Shown: piece after piece, positions 1 to 11,611 of the stretch
Position numbering within the stretch: the first letter of the stretch is position 1
Layout: the number at the start of each line of letters is the position of its first letter
Assembly: GCA_020747065.1 (NCBI GenBank)
Contig: JAGMVK010000001.1
Span: 1,922,001 to 1,986,000, forward strand
Length of the DNA: 64,000 bases
Source of the DNA: Cadophora sp. MPI-SDFR-AT-0126
Lineage: Eukaryota; Ascomycota; Leotiomycetes; Helotiales; Ploettnerulaceae
Direction: 5' to 3'
Notes under the pieces: generated by a model
Told to the model about the DNA's origin: nothing
What the model saw: the letters and a program-made list of their open reading frames with translations, nothing else
Database searches by the model: none
Position numbers and translations under genes: made by a program

Positions 1-1810
1 TCGGGAGACTGAGTTTCCGGATTGAAGTTGAAGAAGATGCAAGCGAACATGCCGTTGTTACTGATGCATCGTCTCTCAAATTGGCGTTTCGCTATCGGCC
101 GATATCACTGTTTATAATCAGACAGATAGAAGTGCATCAATCAATCTTCACAAGACTCGTTCCTATCCGTCCATTTCACCGACCTTGGCGGGGAAGCCTC
201 GGATCGCTCTCGAGAACTGTCAAATCGTTACCGAAAGCCGTCGAGACGTCCAGACTGACATCGATGACTATTGCATTTCTATCTTCATGCAGGCTGTTGA
301 TGATGGCTTCCGAATGCGGGATCTATTGCATCTGACTTCCAAGCGGGAAGATATGTTGATTGCTACTCTCGCGACCACCGCTGTCGTGCTGTGCTTCGGG
401 ATGCAACATCGGAATGTACCTCGGCATGGACATTCTAACAAAGCAGGCAGCTTCAATCCCGTCGCAAAGGTAGAGATTCGCTGTTGATAGCTTGCTTCCC
501 ATCGCAAGAAGAGATGTCGTTCAAGCTCAAAAGCAGCGGCGTGTCGTAAGCACTCCCGATTGGCGCATGGCGCTTACAGCATCACGGAACTGTTCGTCTG
601 ATGATCCGAGCATAGCCACCAACGACTGGAGCCTCGTATCTTTCCCTTCTCTGTTTGTCTCATCATCCACAAAAGCTGTTGCCTTCTATCCATTCTTGGC
701 ATATATATCAATTGCCCAAGAGTTTGCGCCAGCAATGATGCGAGGATCCTCGGACCTCGTGTCTTGGAACTGGTCGCGGCTTCCGGAAGAGAGTGGGATT
801 TGGTGACGTCGAGATATTGGCGAAAGAAGTGTGAATGGGAGACCTGTCTTCCGATCGGGTTTCTTCATGACAGGATCATTTCTTGATCTCGCGGGACCTT
901 GGGCTCTCAGGGTCTGAGACTTTGAAGAGCGTCCTCTGAGTCTCGAAAGAGGAGGCAGGAGGTGCATTCCCCAGCCTCAGCTTGGCGAGAATCCGAGACT
1001 TTGTTGGTATGTCTTTCCAACCTTCCCTACCTTCTCTGGCTGGGTACCGGCCTGGGAATTTTCAATTAGTATTCGGAAAGACTCTCAACCAGTCATCTAT
1101 ATCCATTCACGGAAATGCCATTTGTACTCTATTCTGTTCCGATCTGTGGTGGTGTCCAGGTCTCGTGACCTTGCTTGGACACCAGAGCAAGTTGCCGCAG
1201 AACAATGAGAGATCTCGAGGTGATGAAGGTTCAAGTATGAACTGGTTGTTTCAAATGAAGCTGACTCCACTTGATTGATCTTATAGTTGAATACTGGGCC
1301 AAATCTAGCGCCTCAAGACCCAGAAATCACAAGGTGACGGTCGTAACCAATGAGGCCAGCCCAGACCGGCTCATCAGAGCAACGTTCGACGATAGAGGCA
1401 TACTAATCATCTAGGCAGCATAGCATCAGCATCGACGTATGAAGGCGACAGCTAGTACTTGACTTGCCCTCCATCGAAAGGATGAGGTCGATGCACCGCT
1501 TGGGTACCCAAAGGCAAAAGACGGAAGAAAAGAAACAAAGATCGGGAAGCGAGTGCAGGCCCCTATTCTTTGATGGTCAAAAACTCGCGTCAGCTTTGAA
1601 CCCGTCGAGTCACAAGCTTTGCTGAAGACTCTAGGTACATGTTGAGTGTTGTTGTGGCCTGATTAGGGTGGAGCACTTTCGAGCGATCTAGGCGACTTTG
1701 CTCCCCATGTCACTCGAGATAAACAAAAACAACACGGCAAAGAAACAAACAACTTGCAACGATACCTATACCGCCACAACGTACAACTTCAATTGCTGTA
1801 GCTTTACACA
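1..1810. other. intergenic, no supported gene
   Basis: Only short open frames (up to about 113 codons) on both strands, without a recognisable domain, splice pattern or signal peptide. The A/C-rich stretch just before 1811 looks like the 5' leader of the next gene. Confidence 0.6.
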
Positions 1811-3646
1811 ATGTCGCTCCCAGCTTATCAATCGAAAGACCAAGCCTACGAGGCCGGCATTGCAGCCCTTGCTCCCTACCTTGATGGCAGCTCTCTCAAC
1901 TCCCTGTCGCGCGTTAACAGCACGTTTTTCGCGGTTTTCGGTGGATATCTATGGGCAGACCCAATCAAGACCATCTATAGGTCGCGTACTCCGTACAGTA
2001 AGGGCACCGATCTACAAGTTGCTGCAAACACAAGACTGACCATCAACGTAGCCAAGGCCATTAAATTTATCTCTCAGAAGCATGCAGAGCGCTGCAGTGA
2101 TCTCGTCCAGATTTTGGACTTTAGACCTCTCATCAGACTGAAAGATAGCGGCCATTACATCAACGACTTCATTCCGAACGAGCGTCACTTCAACTGCCAC
2201 TACATCCTCAACGTCCTGACCTACTTCAAGAATCTAAAGTTCGTGGTCCTTGACGACATTCAGAACTTCAGAAACGCCTACTACTACGACAAGAATTGCC
2301 CACAATACAACATAAAACCCTTGCTTCTCAGTGTTTCGAGCTCCGTCCTCCTTGACATGAGCGCCGTCCTTGAAGCCGAAATGTTTGCCAACCTGATGTA
2401 TCTTGACATTTCAGCAACGTACCATGCTCCAGCAGCGATTGCTTCCCTCAGCCATTATGAATTTGGTAATCTGCGCGTTCTAAAAATGAGCAACATGCGC
2501 CTCACAAAGCTGCCCCGTTTTGTTCTCGGCCTTGGCTTACGACTGTGGAGTCTGGATGTCAGCCAAAATCTCTTGACAGACATCGATATCAATGCCCTGA
2601 TCCTAAACTGTATTAAGCCCGCAATCTCCCGTCCCCAGCCATTGCCTCTACCAGTCGCTGATGCATCATTCTTCGACCATCCACCGGAGTACACAGTTCA
2701 CGGTGATGTCTTTGACGATATGCCAACACGCCGACCAGACAGCACAAGTCCCTTCATCGAAGCCATGCTCAATACCGTCGATGATGTTTACAATTCAATG
2801 TATTCCCACACCGGCCTCACTCAACTCTACATCTCAGGCAACAGGCTTACGTCTGTTGGCACAAGATTGCTTTTCAATACCACCAACCGCTTACAAGTTC
2901 TTGACCTTGGAGCTATGCAAAGCGACGTGGAGCCGTGGTTAATGCAGGCCGAGCACGCCACCATCTTCCACGCCAATGGACCCGGACTCATGCCTCCATC
3001 TCAGCTAGAGAGGATCCGCGTTCACCATTCCTTCGTGACCTACGTCCCCACCTTAACCTTGGGCTCTGGAAACCACTACCACGAAGCATACATTCAACAG
3101 GCAGAGATTTTCGCGAAGGGCTACGCCACAGATCCGACGGTATCATATGATCCTCTTCAGAACCACCGCATCACCCACCTCATCCTCACCCATATCCCCA
3201 CCAAATCATACGGGATCCTTATTGACCACCTCATCCTCCTCATCCGCAAAGTCACAAGACAGTACCAGGACATTGAGAGAGTCCGATCCGCTGCCGTCTC
3301 TCACCGCCGCTCTCCAATCCTGCTCCCTGGGTTGCGCCTTCTGCGGTTGGAGTTCATCCACGACGACGGAAGAGGGGGTCCTTCCTCTTCCGTCTCTGGA
3401 GACAAGGACGCAGACACGTTCTTGGAGAGAAGTTTGGGGGACTTCTCCTTCTTTGGGGAGGGAGAGGTCGGGGAATCCTCGGCGAAGACAGAGAAGGAGA
3501 AGAAGAAGGAGGAGAAGAAGGGGAAGGAGAAGGAGAAGGAGAAGGTCCTTCGGGACGTAGTTGCCGAATTAAAGGCATTTAGAGAGAGGGAGGAACCCCG
3601 GTGGCCCGGGCAATTGCAGCTGGTCGTCCCGGCAAGAGCGGTTTGA
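1811..3646 (+). CDS. F-box/leucine-rich-repeat-like protein
   Basis: An intronless 611-residue frame. The start is the first ATG after an A/C-rich leader (context acacaATG). The N-terminus (residues 17-55) resembles a degenerate F-box, with alternating Leu and a Trp near the end of the segment (LWADPIKTI). Leucine-rich segments follow at about 195-275 (for example LDVSQNLL) and 335-370 (LYISGNRL, LQVLDLG), the usual layout of a fungal F-box/LRR substrate adaptor that would link a target to an SCF ubiquitin ligase. The C-terminus carries a Lys/Glu-rich run at about 556-578, encoded by a purine-rich GAG/AAG tract, which is probably a charged disordered tail. The substrate is unknown. The LRR assignment is firmer than the F-box one, since no Skp1-binding consensus is clear. 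Confidence 0.75.
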   Translation: MSLPAYQSKDQAYEAGIAALAPYLDGSSLNSLSRVNSTFFAVFGGYLWADPIKTIYRSRTPYSKGTDLQVAANTRLTINVAKAIKFISQKHAERCSDLVQILDFRPLIRLKDSGHYINDFIPNERHFNCHYILNVLTYFKNLKFVVLDDIQNFRNAYYYDKNCPQYNIKPLLLSVSSSVLLDMSAVLEAEMFANLMYLDISATYHAPAAIASLSHYEFGNLRVLKMSNMRLTKLPRFVLGLGLRLWSLDVSQNLLTDIDINALILNCIKPAISRPQPLPLPVADASFFDHPPEYTVHGDVFDDMPTRRPDSTSPFIEAMLNTVDDVYNSMYSHTGLTQLYISGNRLTSVGTRLLFNTTNRLQVLDLGAMQSDVEPWLMQAEHATIFHANGPGLMPPSQLERIRVHHSFVTYVPTLTLGSGNHYHEAYIQQAEIFAKGYATDPTVSYDPLQNHRITHLILTHIPTKSYGILIDHLILLIRKVTRQYQDIERVRSAAVSHRRSPILLPGLRLLRLEFIHDDGRGGPSSSVSGDKDADTFLERSLGDFSFFGEGEVGESSAKTEKEKKKEEKKGKEKEKEKVLRDVVAELKAFREREEPRWPGQLQLVVPARAV

Positions 3647-4454
3647 ATGCGGGTGGTTGGGGAGGACGTTGCGGCGTTTGGTTGTGATGTTTAGATACCC
3701 TGTTTAGATAGAAAAGAATCAAATCATGATTTTGCACGATGTTAAGTATGTGATCCAGACCGGATGGTGATAGAAGTGGTATTTTCAAGACCGATCCGAG
3801 ACATATTGGCGTATAGATCTTGGATAAATAATCGAGGCCAGGTAGCTTTCCTGTTCTATTTCCTCGATCATCTCGAACATCCGATTCGTCTTGCGAAGTA
3901 CCCAAAACAATCTCTTGATATCCAACATCCACATGCCACTGTCCCAAAAATCAGCAAACAAAAGAGTCATCCAAGCCCATTTCATCGCACGGAAGACTCC
4001 TGATATGGAATGAACAAGCCGTAGTAGCACAATTGCTGGACTAGGATGCGAATCAAAAGAGTGAGGGGCGAAGATAGCGGCGGTTCGGAATCCGATGCAC
4101 GTCAAGACCAACCTATGGAGAATCGACCCCTCAAAAGTTGCGAATTTAGGCAGCGAATAAACATTTAAGATAGCACCCCTTCAGCCCCCTTTTTTTTTCC
4201 AGATCACCACTTGAGTATTATTGACTTGGCAATCGCATTTCTAATTCTTTGAGAAATTTTATTCAACAGGCACAGTGTACGCAAACGTAACAACGCCCAC
4301 TGATGAAGAAATTCCATGTAGAGATCGGCCCTCTGAAGCAATCAACAATCCCCCCATCATCAGTCGTGATCAACTCTCTCTATTCAGAAGTATCGCTTCT
4401 TGATAATCACATGCTTTCCGAACAATTTCAAGAAACCAGGCCGTTTCAATCGAA
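3647..4454. other. intergenic, no gene seen
   Basis: Holds the 3' region of the F-box/LRR-like gene and the upstream region of the acetyltransferase, with a T-rich run near 4190. No coding pattern. Confidence 0.6.
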
Positions 4455-5300
4455 ATGTCCGCTTCTGAAGAATTCACCATTCTCCGCCTCTCCTTTCCGG
4501 CCGACGCTCGTGAGATCCTCCGCATAAATTACCAGTTAGTATTCCTACTGCAACCATTCCAAGACTCAGCAATATCAAGACATTCTTTCTCATATTCAGA
4601 CGGGTATTCGTATCTTTCACAAATCCGCTCGTGTCTGTACCCAATGACTAGGTTTGCGTGTGGGCTTGTCTACTGATTACCTGATCACATATGCTGACAG
4701 CGAAACAACAGAGACTTCCGCATGAACACCAGCAACCCAATCGCAGAAGAGGAATTCATCGCCACCGGTCTGGACGGCGGCTTGATGGTCGCAAAGCTGT
4801 CAGCTCCAGGTAATGTAGGGTGGAAACTCGTTCAGTCCTCGAGTCCCAGTAACATATTGTCATGGATCATGTTCTGTCCTCCACAGCCCCTAGACGAGAG
4901 GACCGAGGAGGAACAGATTCGGGATCTCAGGAAGGAGATCGATGGCGCTAAGTCTAGTCGGTCGAAGGAATCAATGTTCAAGATGAGGATGGAGTATAGA
5001 GTATTGAATGAGAGGTTCCTTGGGAAAGGGTACCAGTCGAGGTTTTGGGAATTGTGGGGTTTAGCGACGGATGAGAAGTGGCAGAGGGGAATGGCGGGTA
5101 TGTTGGTGGAATTTGGGATGAGTAAGATAGAAGAGATGGTCAGGGAGAACGAGGGGGTAGATGGGGTGTACGTGACTGCTAGCTTGGCCGGACAGCGGAC
5201 ATATGAGAAGGCCGGGTTTGAGATGATCGGAAAGGATGGTGGAAGCGCGGATGAGCCGGAGGGATTGAGTCATGTTTGGTTTGTCAAGAAGTTTGTTTGA
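4455..5300 (+). CDS. GNAT-family N-acetyltransferase-like protein
   Basis: Two exons, 4455-4534 and 4712-5300, encode 222 residues. The 177-nt intron has a GTTAGT donor and an ACAG acceptor, and splicing restores the frame across Gln27 (ILRINYQ then DFRMNT). The C-terminal half looks like a GNAT acyl-CoA domain: a WELWGLAT strand, then WQRGMAGMLVEFG in the position of the acetyl-CoA binding loop and helix, then VYVTASLAG and a late TYEKAGFEMIG motif typical of the last GNAT strands. It would transfer an acetyl group from acetyl-CoA to an amine; the substrate cannot be told. The first exon matters because the frame from the internal ATG at 4722 lacks the first beta strand. The assignment is by fold motif only. 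Confidence 0.75.
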
Positions 5301-6209
5301 GTAAATTGGTTTGGCTGAGGAAAAGTACTGTTGCAGATTGTTTGTTCCTTCGTCTGGTTCCTCTATGCTATATCTTAGCAACGTTTCCTCGCAAGGGACT
5401 CGGTCTTGGATTAAATTTGGATTCTTTTGATGTGTCCACTTTTTGGTGCACTATTTCTGTAGGAATCTGCTCCACAAGAGATAAATACGCCTGTCTCGTT
5501 TGTTATGTAGTCAAGAAATCATGCGAAATAGAAAGAGATGGAAGATTCAGGGCTTGAGGATGCTAATTGAGTTCGTGGCGCACTTTCACCACCAGATGGA
5601 AGGATTTATGAAGATTCCGAAAGCCATGGAAAACAGAATGGTACTCCAGCATCTCTCAAAGTCACCTGTATCCGCCAGCAATTTGTAGATACCGCTAGTG
5701 GTGGTATTTTTCCGTGTTGCTGCTTTTGTTTACTTCCAATCCAGGGGTTTACCCAGCATCCTCGCTTGGCACTCGCCAAGAACGACCCCTAATTTCGTGT
5801 CCTCGGCCATGTCTTCCGAAGCCAGTGGGGAACCAGCAACCAGGTCAGCATCTGACAAGGAGTGTGGTGCCCGGTTTACAAACTTCCAAGATCTTGGAAA
5901 CAATTTACATGCAATATAGATCGAACGTTCCGGGATTTTAGCTCTGACATCTTTGGATGGATCAAAGGTCCAGCAGGAGGATGCAGTTTGCGCGGCATTC
6001 CTTGGACAAGCAGAAGAATTGGAAAACAGGTATGTGAAGACCAGATTTTCTTTGAAATGCTGGATATGAATATGTGCTACCTGAGATATATGCATGTGAA
6101 AAGAATAGAGAAATATATACAAGAATCAGCGATAGGTGATTTCCAACCTCTCTCGAATGAATGCTTTTCCCCTCAACCTCCGCCTCGACACAGACTAGAC
6201 ACTCTCCAT
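5301..6209. other. intergenic, no gene seen
   Basis: Convergent 3' regions of the acetyltransferase and the pectate lyase. Short frames on both strands show no domain. Longer plus-strand frames running into 6.7 kb are antisense to the lyase. Confidence 0.6.
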
Positions 6210-7230
6210 CTATGGAGAGACCTTTCCAACACCAGCGCCGGCAGCAACAGATGCAGCAACAGTGCTGGCCTTCTCGGCGGTGTAGGAGTATGGAACTTTG
6301 AGTGTGCATACTTGTGTGATGCGGGTCGTGGATGTGCCAGTAAGGATGTTGTTGACGTCACAGATGGAGCCTGGGAGCTTGGAGTCGAGATCGGTGACCA
6401 TTGCGAGTTTTGTGTTGTCGAAAACATTTGCCTCAACGTAGACCTGAGCGCCCATGCGGGAGTTGATGCCGGAAGTGTCGGTGCCGAGATAGTGGGAGTT
6501 GAAGACGTGGGCAGTTCCGAATCGAACGGATGGGAGACGGGAGTTGACCTCGGAGAACTGGTTGTGGTGGTAGGTGACGTGGAGTTTTCCGGTGTCTTCA
6601 GCGGCGTTGTTGTCAGAGTGTCCAACAAGGGAGCCCTTCCAATGTCCTTGAAACTTGTTCCAGGAGATGGTGACCCCATCAGAGGCGTGAGTAACATCTA
6701 GGAGTCCTTGTGGGAAGTCAGCATCGTCAAGGGGAGCAAGAGCGCAATCTGTACGAACCATCATAGTCATCCTTGCCCCCAACGAGACCCTTGGAGACTA
6801 AGTTGTTGTGATCGATCCAGATCTTTGTCGACTCATCAATGGCGAGAATATCGCCCTTGGGTGGTGCTGGGCCGAGAGCCAAATTCTGGAAGATGACATT
6901 GGTGTTCTTGCGAACACGGAAACCACCGTTGGTAACACCAGACTTGGTGCCCTTTCCAAAAATGGAAACGTTACTGCCGACATCAACAATGCCACATCCA
7001 GAGAGTAGGCCGTCGATGTAGACGATTCTCTTCACAGCGGACTTCTTGTCGGTAGCTGCGATGAGAGCTGCACAAGTCGTGACAGTGGTGGTAGTTCCTC
7101 CAGCACCTCCTGTGGTTCCAGCTCCGTATCCGATGGGAGCACCAGCAACGCGAGCTTCAATGGAAGCAGATGGGGCAGCGGAAGCCCAGGACATCAGTCC
7201 GAGGGTAGCGACGAGAATTTGAGACTTCAT
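6210..7230 (-). CDS. secreted pectate lyase (polysaccharide lyase family 1)
   Basis: Exons 7230-6759 and 6706-6210 are joined by a 52-nt intron whose removal restores YDG-LLDVTHASDG, giving 322 residues, normal for fungal PL1. A signal peptide covers about residues 1-19 (hydrophobic core ending SWASAA). PL1 hallmarks are the WIDH motif (138-141), the DVTHASDGVTISWNKF block (161-176) with HWKGSLVGHSD after it, and RLPSVR (214-219), which carries the catalytic Arg of the family. These enzymes cleave de-esterified pectin by calcium-dependent beta-elimination and act outside the cell on plant cell walls. All key motifs are intact, so it is probably functional. The donor (GTTCGT) is weak, but the frame and motif continuity require it. 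Confidence 0.95.
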
Positions 7231-9665
7231 TTTGAGTTTGTTGGGAGGTTGTCGCTAAAGTTGGTGATGTAGATATAGAAGTTGTGTGAAACTCAAAAGA
7301 CTAGCTTGAGATGGTTTGTAGAATTGTATGTGAAAAGTGAAGAACAGCAATGTCGTGTAAAGAATGAATGATTGTGAATGATGACTAGAAAAAGGTTGTT
7401 ACATGGCAGATGAGGTTCCTTTTAAGTATCTTCAACGCCACTCTTGGACCTTTCCGGGAAACATCCAACATATCCTCCGCGATCCCCTCATCTCTGATTT
7501 CCGATGTTTCGACCCTCCTGACAGTACTGTCATGATGAACGGGAAATTAATTGACCGTCCTGTAAAGAACGGTCTACTTAATCTCTGACGCTTCTGGAGG
7601 CTCGGCAGCGGGATGCCAAGTGTGCAATGTAATGACAGTTGCCACATTGGGCAATCTCCTTTTAAATATTGTACTGTAAGCGAAACCTGCCAATTGCCCC
7701 GCAATGAACTATAACAAAGAGAATGAGACTGTCATAAGTGCTCCTCATTGCACGAGGGATTCGTTCTCTTTTCAGAATTCTGAACTGCGAGATGATCACT
7801 ATCAGATCATTGATACTGAGGAGCGCAGTGATTGAAAAACTGTAAAAACGCGACCAGTGTTTATATCAGCCACGGCTTTACATTCCTACGCTGAGAATCG
7901 TTTACCGAAGCTGATTCATTTGATTATTCCCACTTGACTTGGTCATCGTATGTGCAAGCCTCTTTGGTTGATCCTGTCCTGTCTAATTGCATCCTTCTCT
8001 GCATTTCCCCGCGGATCGCCAAGTGCTTCTCCGCAATTCATATGTCTGGAGTACCGAGTACGGAGTACTAGCGAACCTCTGGCTCGACCATGGGCAGCGT
8101 GGGGGACTGTATATCCCAAAACAACTTGAAGGGAGTTCAGCTGACTGATGTTTCTTGTTGTTATGAGCTTTGTGAGGTAGCTTGGGACAACTGTCTTCGC
8201 ACTCATGAACCCTTTGTAAATGCAAATCGGAGAATTGACTTTCCGACTGTTTGTAATACGGATGGCTACAATAGTCGAGTTGATAAGGTGTCTAGTAACT
8301 TTGAAGTCTATCCATTGAGTACTTGGCGATTGTCAGAACAGGTATTATCCCACCAAACGGGAGAGCAGAGCAATACCTATCAGCTGCATCCTCCATTGAA
8401 ATACCGTCTTGGTAGCTTTCTTGACATATATCTTTCTGCAGCTCTCGCTTAACATCAATCATGAATCGCAATTAGGTCTAGCTTTGACCATCTCATCTAA
8501 TCACGTTGGCAAGATGGCCAGCGCATCTGGAATCGGACCCGTTTGATGATTTCGAGCAATCAGAAATCTTCGCTTCTCTGGCCCGGCATATAGAGCTGAT
8601 GTTTGGAGAGAGTCAAGACGGTGGATCTAGTTTCCGCCTATGAAACACCCTGGTGTTTGTCCGCTTTCTCGTGAAACGGGTTGCTGAGTCAGCTTCTCGA
8701 TTAGTCAGCGAAAAGTCTTTCTCTCTCAAGCTGCCAAATGATGCGTCCAGCGATCTTCTTCGAGAAAAAAGCCAGGCGCCTTACTCTCTTTCCCCTTCCA
8801 TACATTCTCTTTCCATCGTCTTTTAATACTGATGAGCACAAGTTGTCTGACGAGGACACGTTGTGTGGGCTCCTTACTCGGCGAACTCTTCAGTGCTTCA
8901 AGCTTAAACGTGACAAGCGTCTGGAGAAACTGGCATCTCGATACGCCCTGACAGAGAGACACGCAAATAGCTCAGGTTACGATTGCATCCGAAGTCTTGA
9001 TTGTCAAACTGGGGCAGGCGACGCGGTCTTGGGCTGGTGAGGCGAAACCTTCCGTGCTGTTCAGACCTGCCAAGCTGTCGCGCAGGGCTCAAAGAGACTG
9101 AATAGACGACGTTTCAGGTCTTCAGCAAACTTCCAAACCGGGGCTGACAGGGCTCAACATCTGGGTGAAAAGCTGGGCATCTTGGCTCTTGCACGACCTT
9201 TCCCATTTGGTAGTCTTGTTATTCTTATGCCTTGACTTTTTCTCGCTTTTTGCCCTGGACGAGACTGTTGATAGTGTAGATCCCGTGAGAAGGACGTTTC
9301 GTCCCTTTTCGTACCACGACGCTGCAACCTCTATTTTCGGACGAGTCACAGGGGAGTCTGGATTAATGGAACGTGCCTATCGTTCTGGCCGTTCATCGTC
9401 TGAACTTGAGCGTGACGGTTGTTCTCGAGTCTAAAAGTATAAGAGTGTGAAGTTGTCCACAATTTCTCCATTTCTTCTCCAGCTGCGCTCACATTCATTT
9501 CTCACACATCCCAAGAAGCAAGTCTTCCTTACGCCGCTTTCAAATTTAATTCAGTAATCTTTTCCATCTTCCAAGACAACCTTATTCCAAACTTACTCCA
9601 TCCTCACGCCATACCAAGAGATATATCACATCACCAAGCCTCACCCCAACCACATTTCGCCCACC
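7231..9665. other. intergenic, promoter regions only
   Basis: A 2.4 kb gap between two divergently transcribed secreted-protein genes. It must hold both promoters. The stretch 9450-9660 is CT-rich and looks like the leader of the plus-strand gene. Short frames on both strands (up to 120 codons near 8.1-8.4 kb) lack domain or codon support. Confidence 0.6.
8049..8069. repeat. three tandem GAGTAC heptamers
   Basis: Three consecutive 7-nt units (GAGTACC, GAGTACG, GAGTACT) form a partly palindromic array, since GTAC is self-complementary. It could be a binding site or the remnant of a small repeat; its function is unknown. Confidence 0.6.
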
Positions 9666-10495
9666 ATGCAGTATCTCTCAGCATACTTGGCTCTTCTTGC
9701 CGCGACCTCCATCGCAGCCCTTCCCCTCAACATCAATCTTGGCGCATACTCTCCTGCATTGGTGGTCGGTGATGGTGAAATATCCTTCGGCGGCGAAGAA
9801 AACGCAGAGGCTCTACTGAACACCCTCGCCGGAGCCTCAGCAGGTGTCGAAGGTGCCGCCGCAGGCCTTCAAAGAGCCGGTGAGCAAACTCCAGCAGCCG
9901 AGATTGTTTCTCCAAATCTCCAACCCGTCGCCCCAGAAGCCAGTGCGTCTCCGTCTCCTGTTCCGTCTTCTCTGCCCTCTGGCGCCTTCGGCATTGGGCG
10001 GAAGGTCGTCGAGCCTAGAGAACCAAACAATGCTGATAGAGGTGTAGAGAAGCGTGAGGAGGACTCTCCGGTCGAGAAGCGCGACCTCGCTGGCTTCAAT
10101 GCTGCTCTCAACTTCGCTACCGGTGCTTTGAAAACCAGTCCTGGGGTCGAACTCGGTACTGGCGAGGGTGGATCGGGTATCGGTATTATCGTCAAGCCTG
10201 GTGTCGACTCTGGTGCCGCTGCTCCCGCTGCTGCTCCCGCCGCCGCTCCTGCTGGCGAGAAACGCGATGCCCCCGCTGTCACTCTCCTCAAGATTCGATC
10301 CCTCGGTTATCAAAGCGGTATCTAGATATCTGGAACAAGGCTATCGGCCAAGCGCTGACTGGAGGATTAGCAACGGCAAGGTTGCGACGAGCAAGAAATG
10401 TAATGAAGCGTGGCGTTGATGTTGATTCGGAGGATGGGCTGAGTTTGGATCTGGATGGAGATGTATTATTGACAATTGCGGAAGTCACGGTGTAG
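9666..10495 (+). CDS. secreted protein with four Lys-Arg processing sites
   Basis: Exons 9666-10317 and 10371-10495 give 258 residues. The 53-nt intron (GTATCT donor, GCTGAC branch site, ATTAG acceptor) is inferred because the frame continues coherently past the apparent TAG at 10323. A signal peptide covers about residues 1-18. Lys-Arg pairs at 129-130, 138-139, 199-200 and 230-231 are candidate Kex2 sites; three follow Glu, as EKR. The peptides between them are unlike each other, so this is not a repeat-type pheromone or cyclic-peptide precursor. An Ala/Pro-rich linker lies at 184-197 and the last segment is acidic. The leader is long and CT-rich. I have an impression of similar conserved secreted proteins in other ascomycetes, which I cannot verify. 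Function unknown. Confidence 0.8.
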
Positions 10496-11611
10496 TGGGA
10501 AGTGAATGTTTATACCAATCCTTTGGACTTCCATAGATGAGCTTAGATTCCTGACAAGACAATACAAAAAGTTCAAGCCCATCTTCATGATCTCCTTCGC
10601 ATCTACTCACAATTTCGTCTCTCTGAATCGGAAGTCTTTTATTGTGCCAAACAAGCTCATCATCACCACCATCATCCCTTCAACTCTATCGAAATACATT
10701 GGCGCCAAAAATCGGGAAGTCTCGGTATTCCATGGCACACCGATTGCCGACGCTAGGCACCCTTCCCATGTCCTCTTGGCTGAGACTACGGTCGGAGGAC
10801 GTCCAAACACAGATCCACATTCTGTCCTTCAGTTGAAACAATTCCCATCTTGGCAGTCACTTGGCAATCAAAGCAAACACTTCACTCAGTAATGCAGGCA
10901 GCACTCCATGTCTGGGGACGACAGGGCGAGATGATCTGAATTGAAGCTTGATGTCGCGAACTTGGTGGGGTTTGGTAACGTTCTGAAGCTTTGATGCGGA
11001 AAAGAAGCATTTTCTCCGCGATCTGGTGATTGTTGGTAGCGACGGTTGACAACAGAGGAGCTGATCCTACATTTTCCATGATCGGCTTGAGTTCATGACT
11101 GGTGGCGATTCTATTTTAGGCGAGAAAACTTGCCCAGACAATCTTCGTCACATTGATCCAATCCAGCAAGTACGGAGGTATGCGGTGTAATACTGTACAA
11201 TTGGTTTCGTGTACGAGGACGATGCATTTCTTCTTTTTGGAAGCTGGGAGGGAGGAGAGGGTAGAGGCTTTTTCTGGGTAACAAATTCCATTTTGGTTCG
11301 GTTGACATTCGGATCGGAATTTTCATAGTGGACGGATTTTCTATTTCATAAAGCGTACAACTTCGCAATTATGAAGTGGAGTTCCTGTTCGAACTCTGGT
11401 ACAAAGTTAAGGGATCTATTCTCAAATACTCAACTCACTGATCAAACCATCGCAAAATCCAGTAAAATCCAGCAAAATCAGGCTTCTGCGCAAAATGCAC
11501 TTCGCAAGCTTAATCGCTTCTATATTGGCTGTACTGTCTGTAATTGAAACTATTTAAGAATCACATCTTGGTAGATATTGAGACCATTCCGGGTGAAGTC
11601 CTAGGAACTGA
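10496..11611. other. intergenic with an orphan signal-peptide frame
   Basis: No full gene. At 11495-11557 (+) a 20-codon frame starts in good context (caaaATG) and encodes a hydrophobic peptide like a signal sequence (ASLIASILAVLSV), then stops. It may be the first exon of a decayed secreted-protein gene. Confidence 0.5.

Noticed and set aside
5862..6701. Long plus-strand frame opposite the pectate lyase gene
   Set aside because: It is antisense to a gene with conserved PL1 motifs, has no domain of its own, and its Gly/Val-rich text is typical of a shadow frame.
9666..10495. Ribosomal cyclic-peptide precursor (repeated cores between Lys-Arg sites)
   Set aside because: The segments between Lys-Arg sites are not repeats and no tailoring enzyme gene lies nearby.
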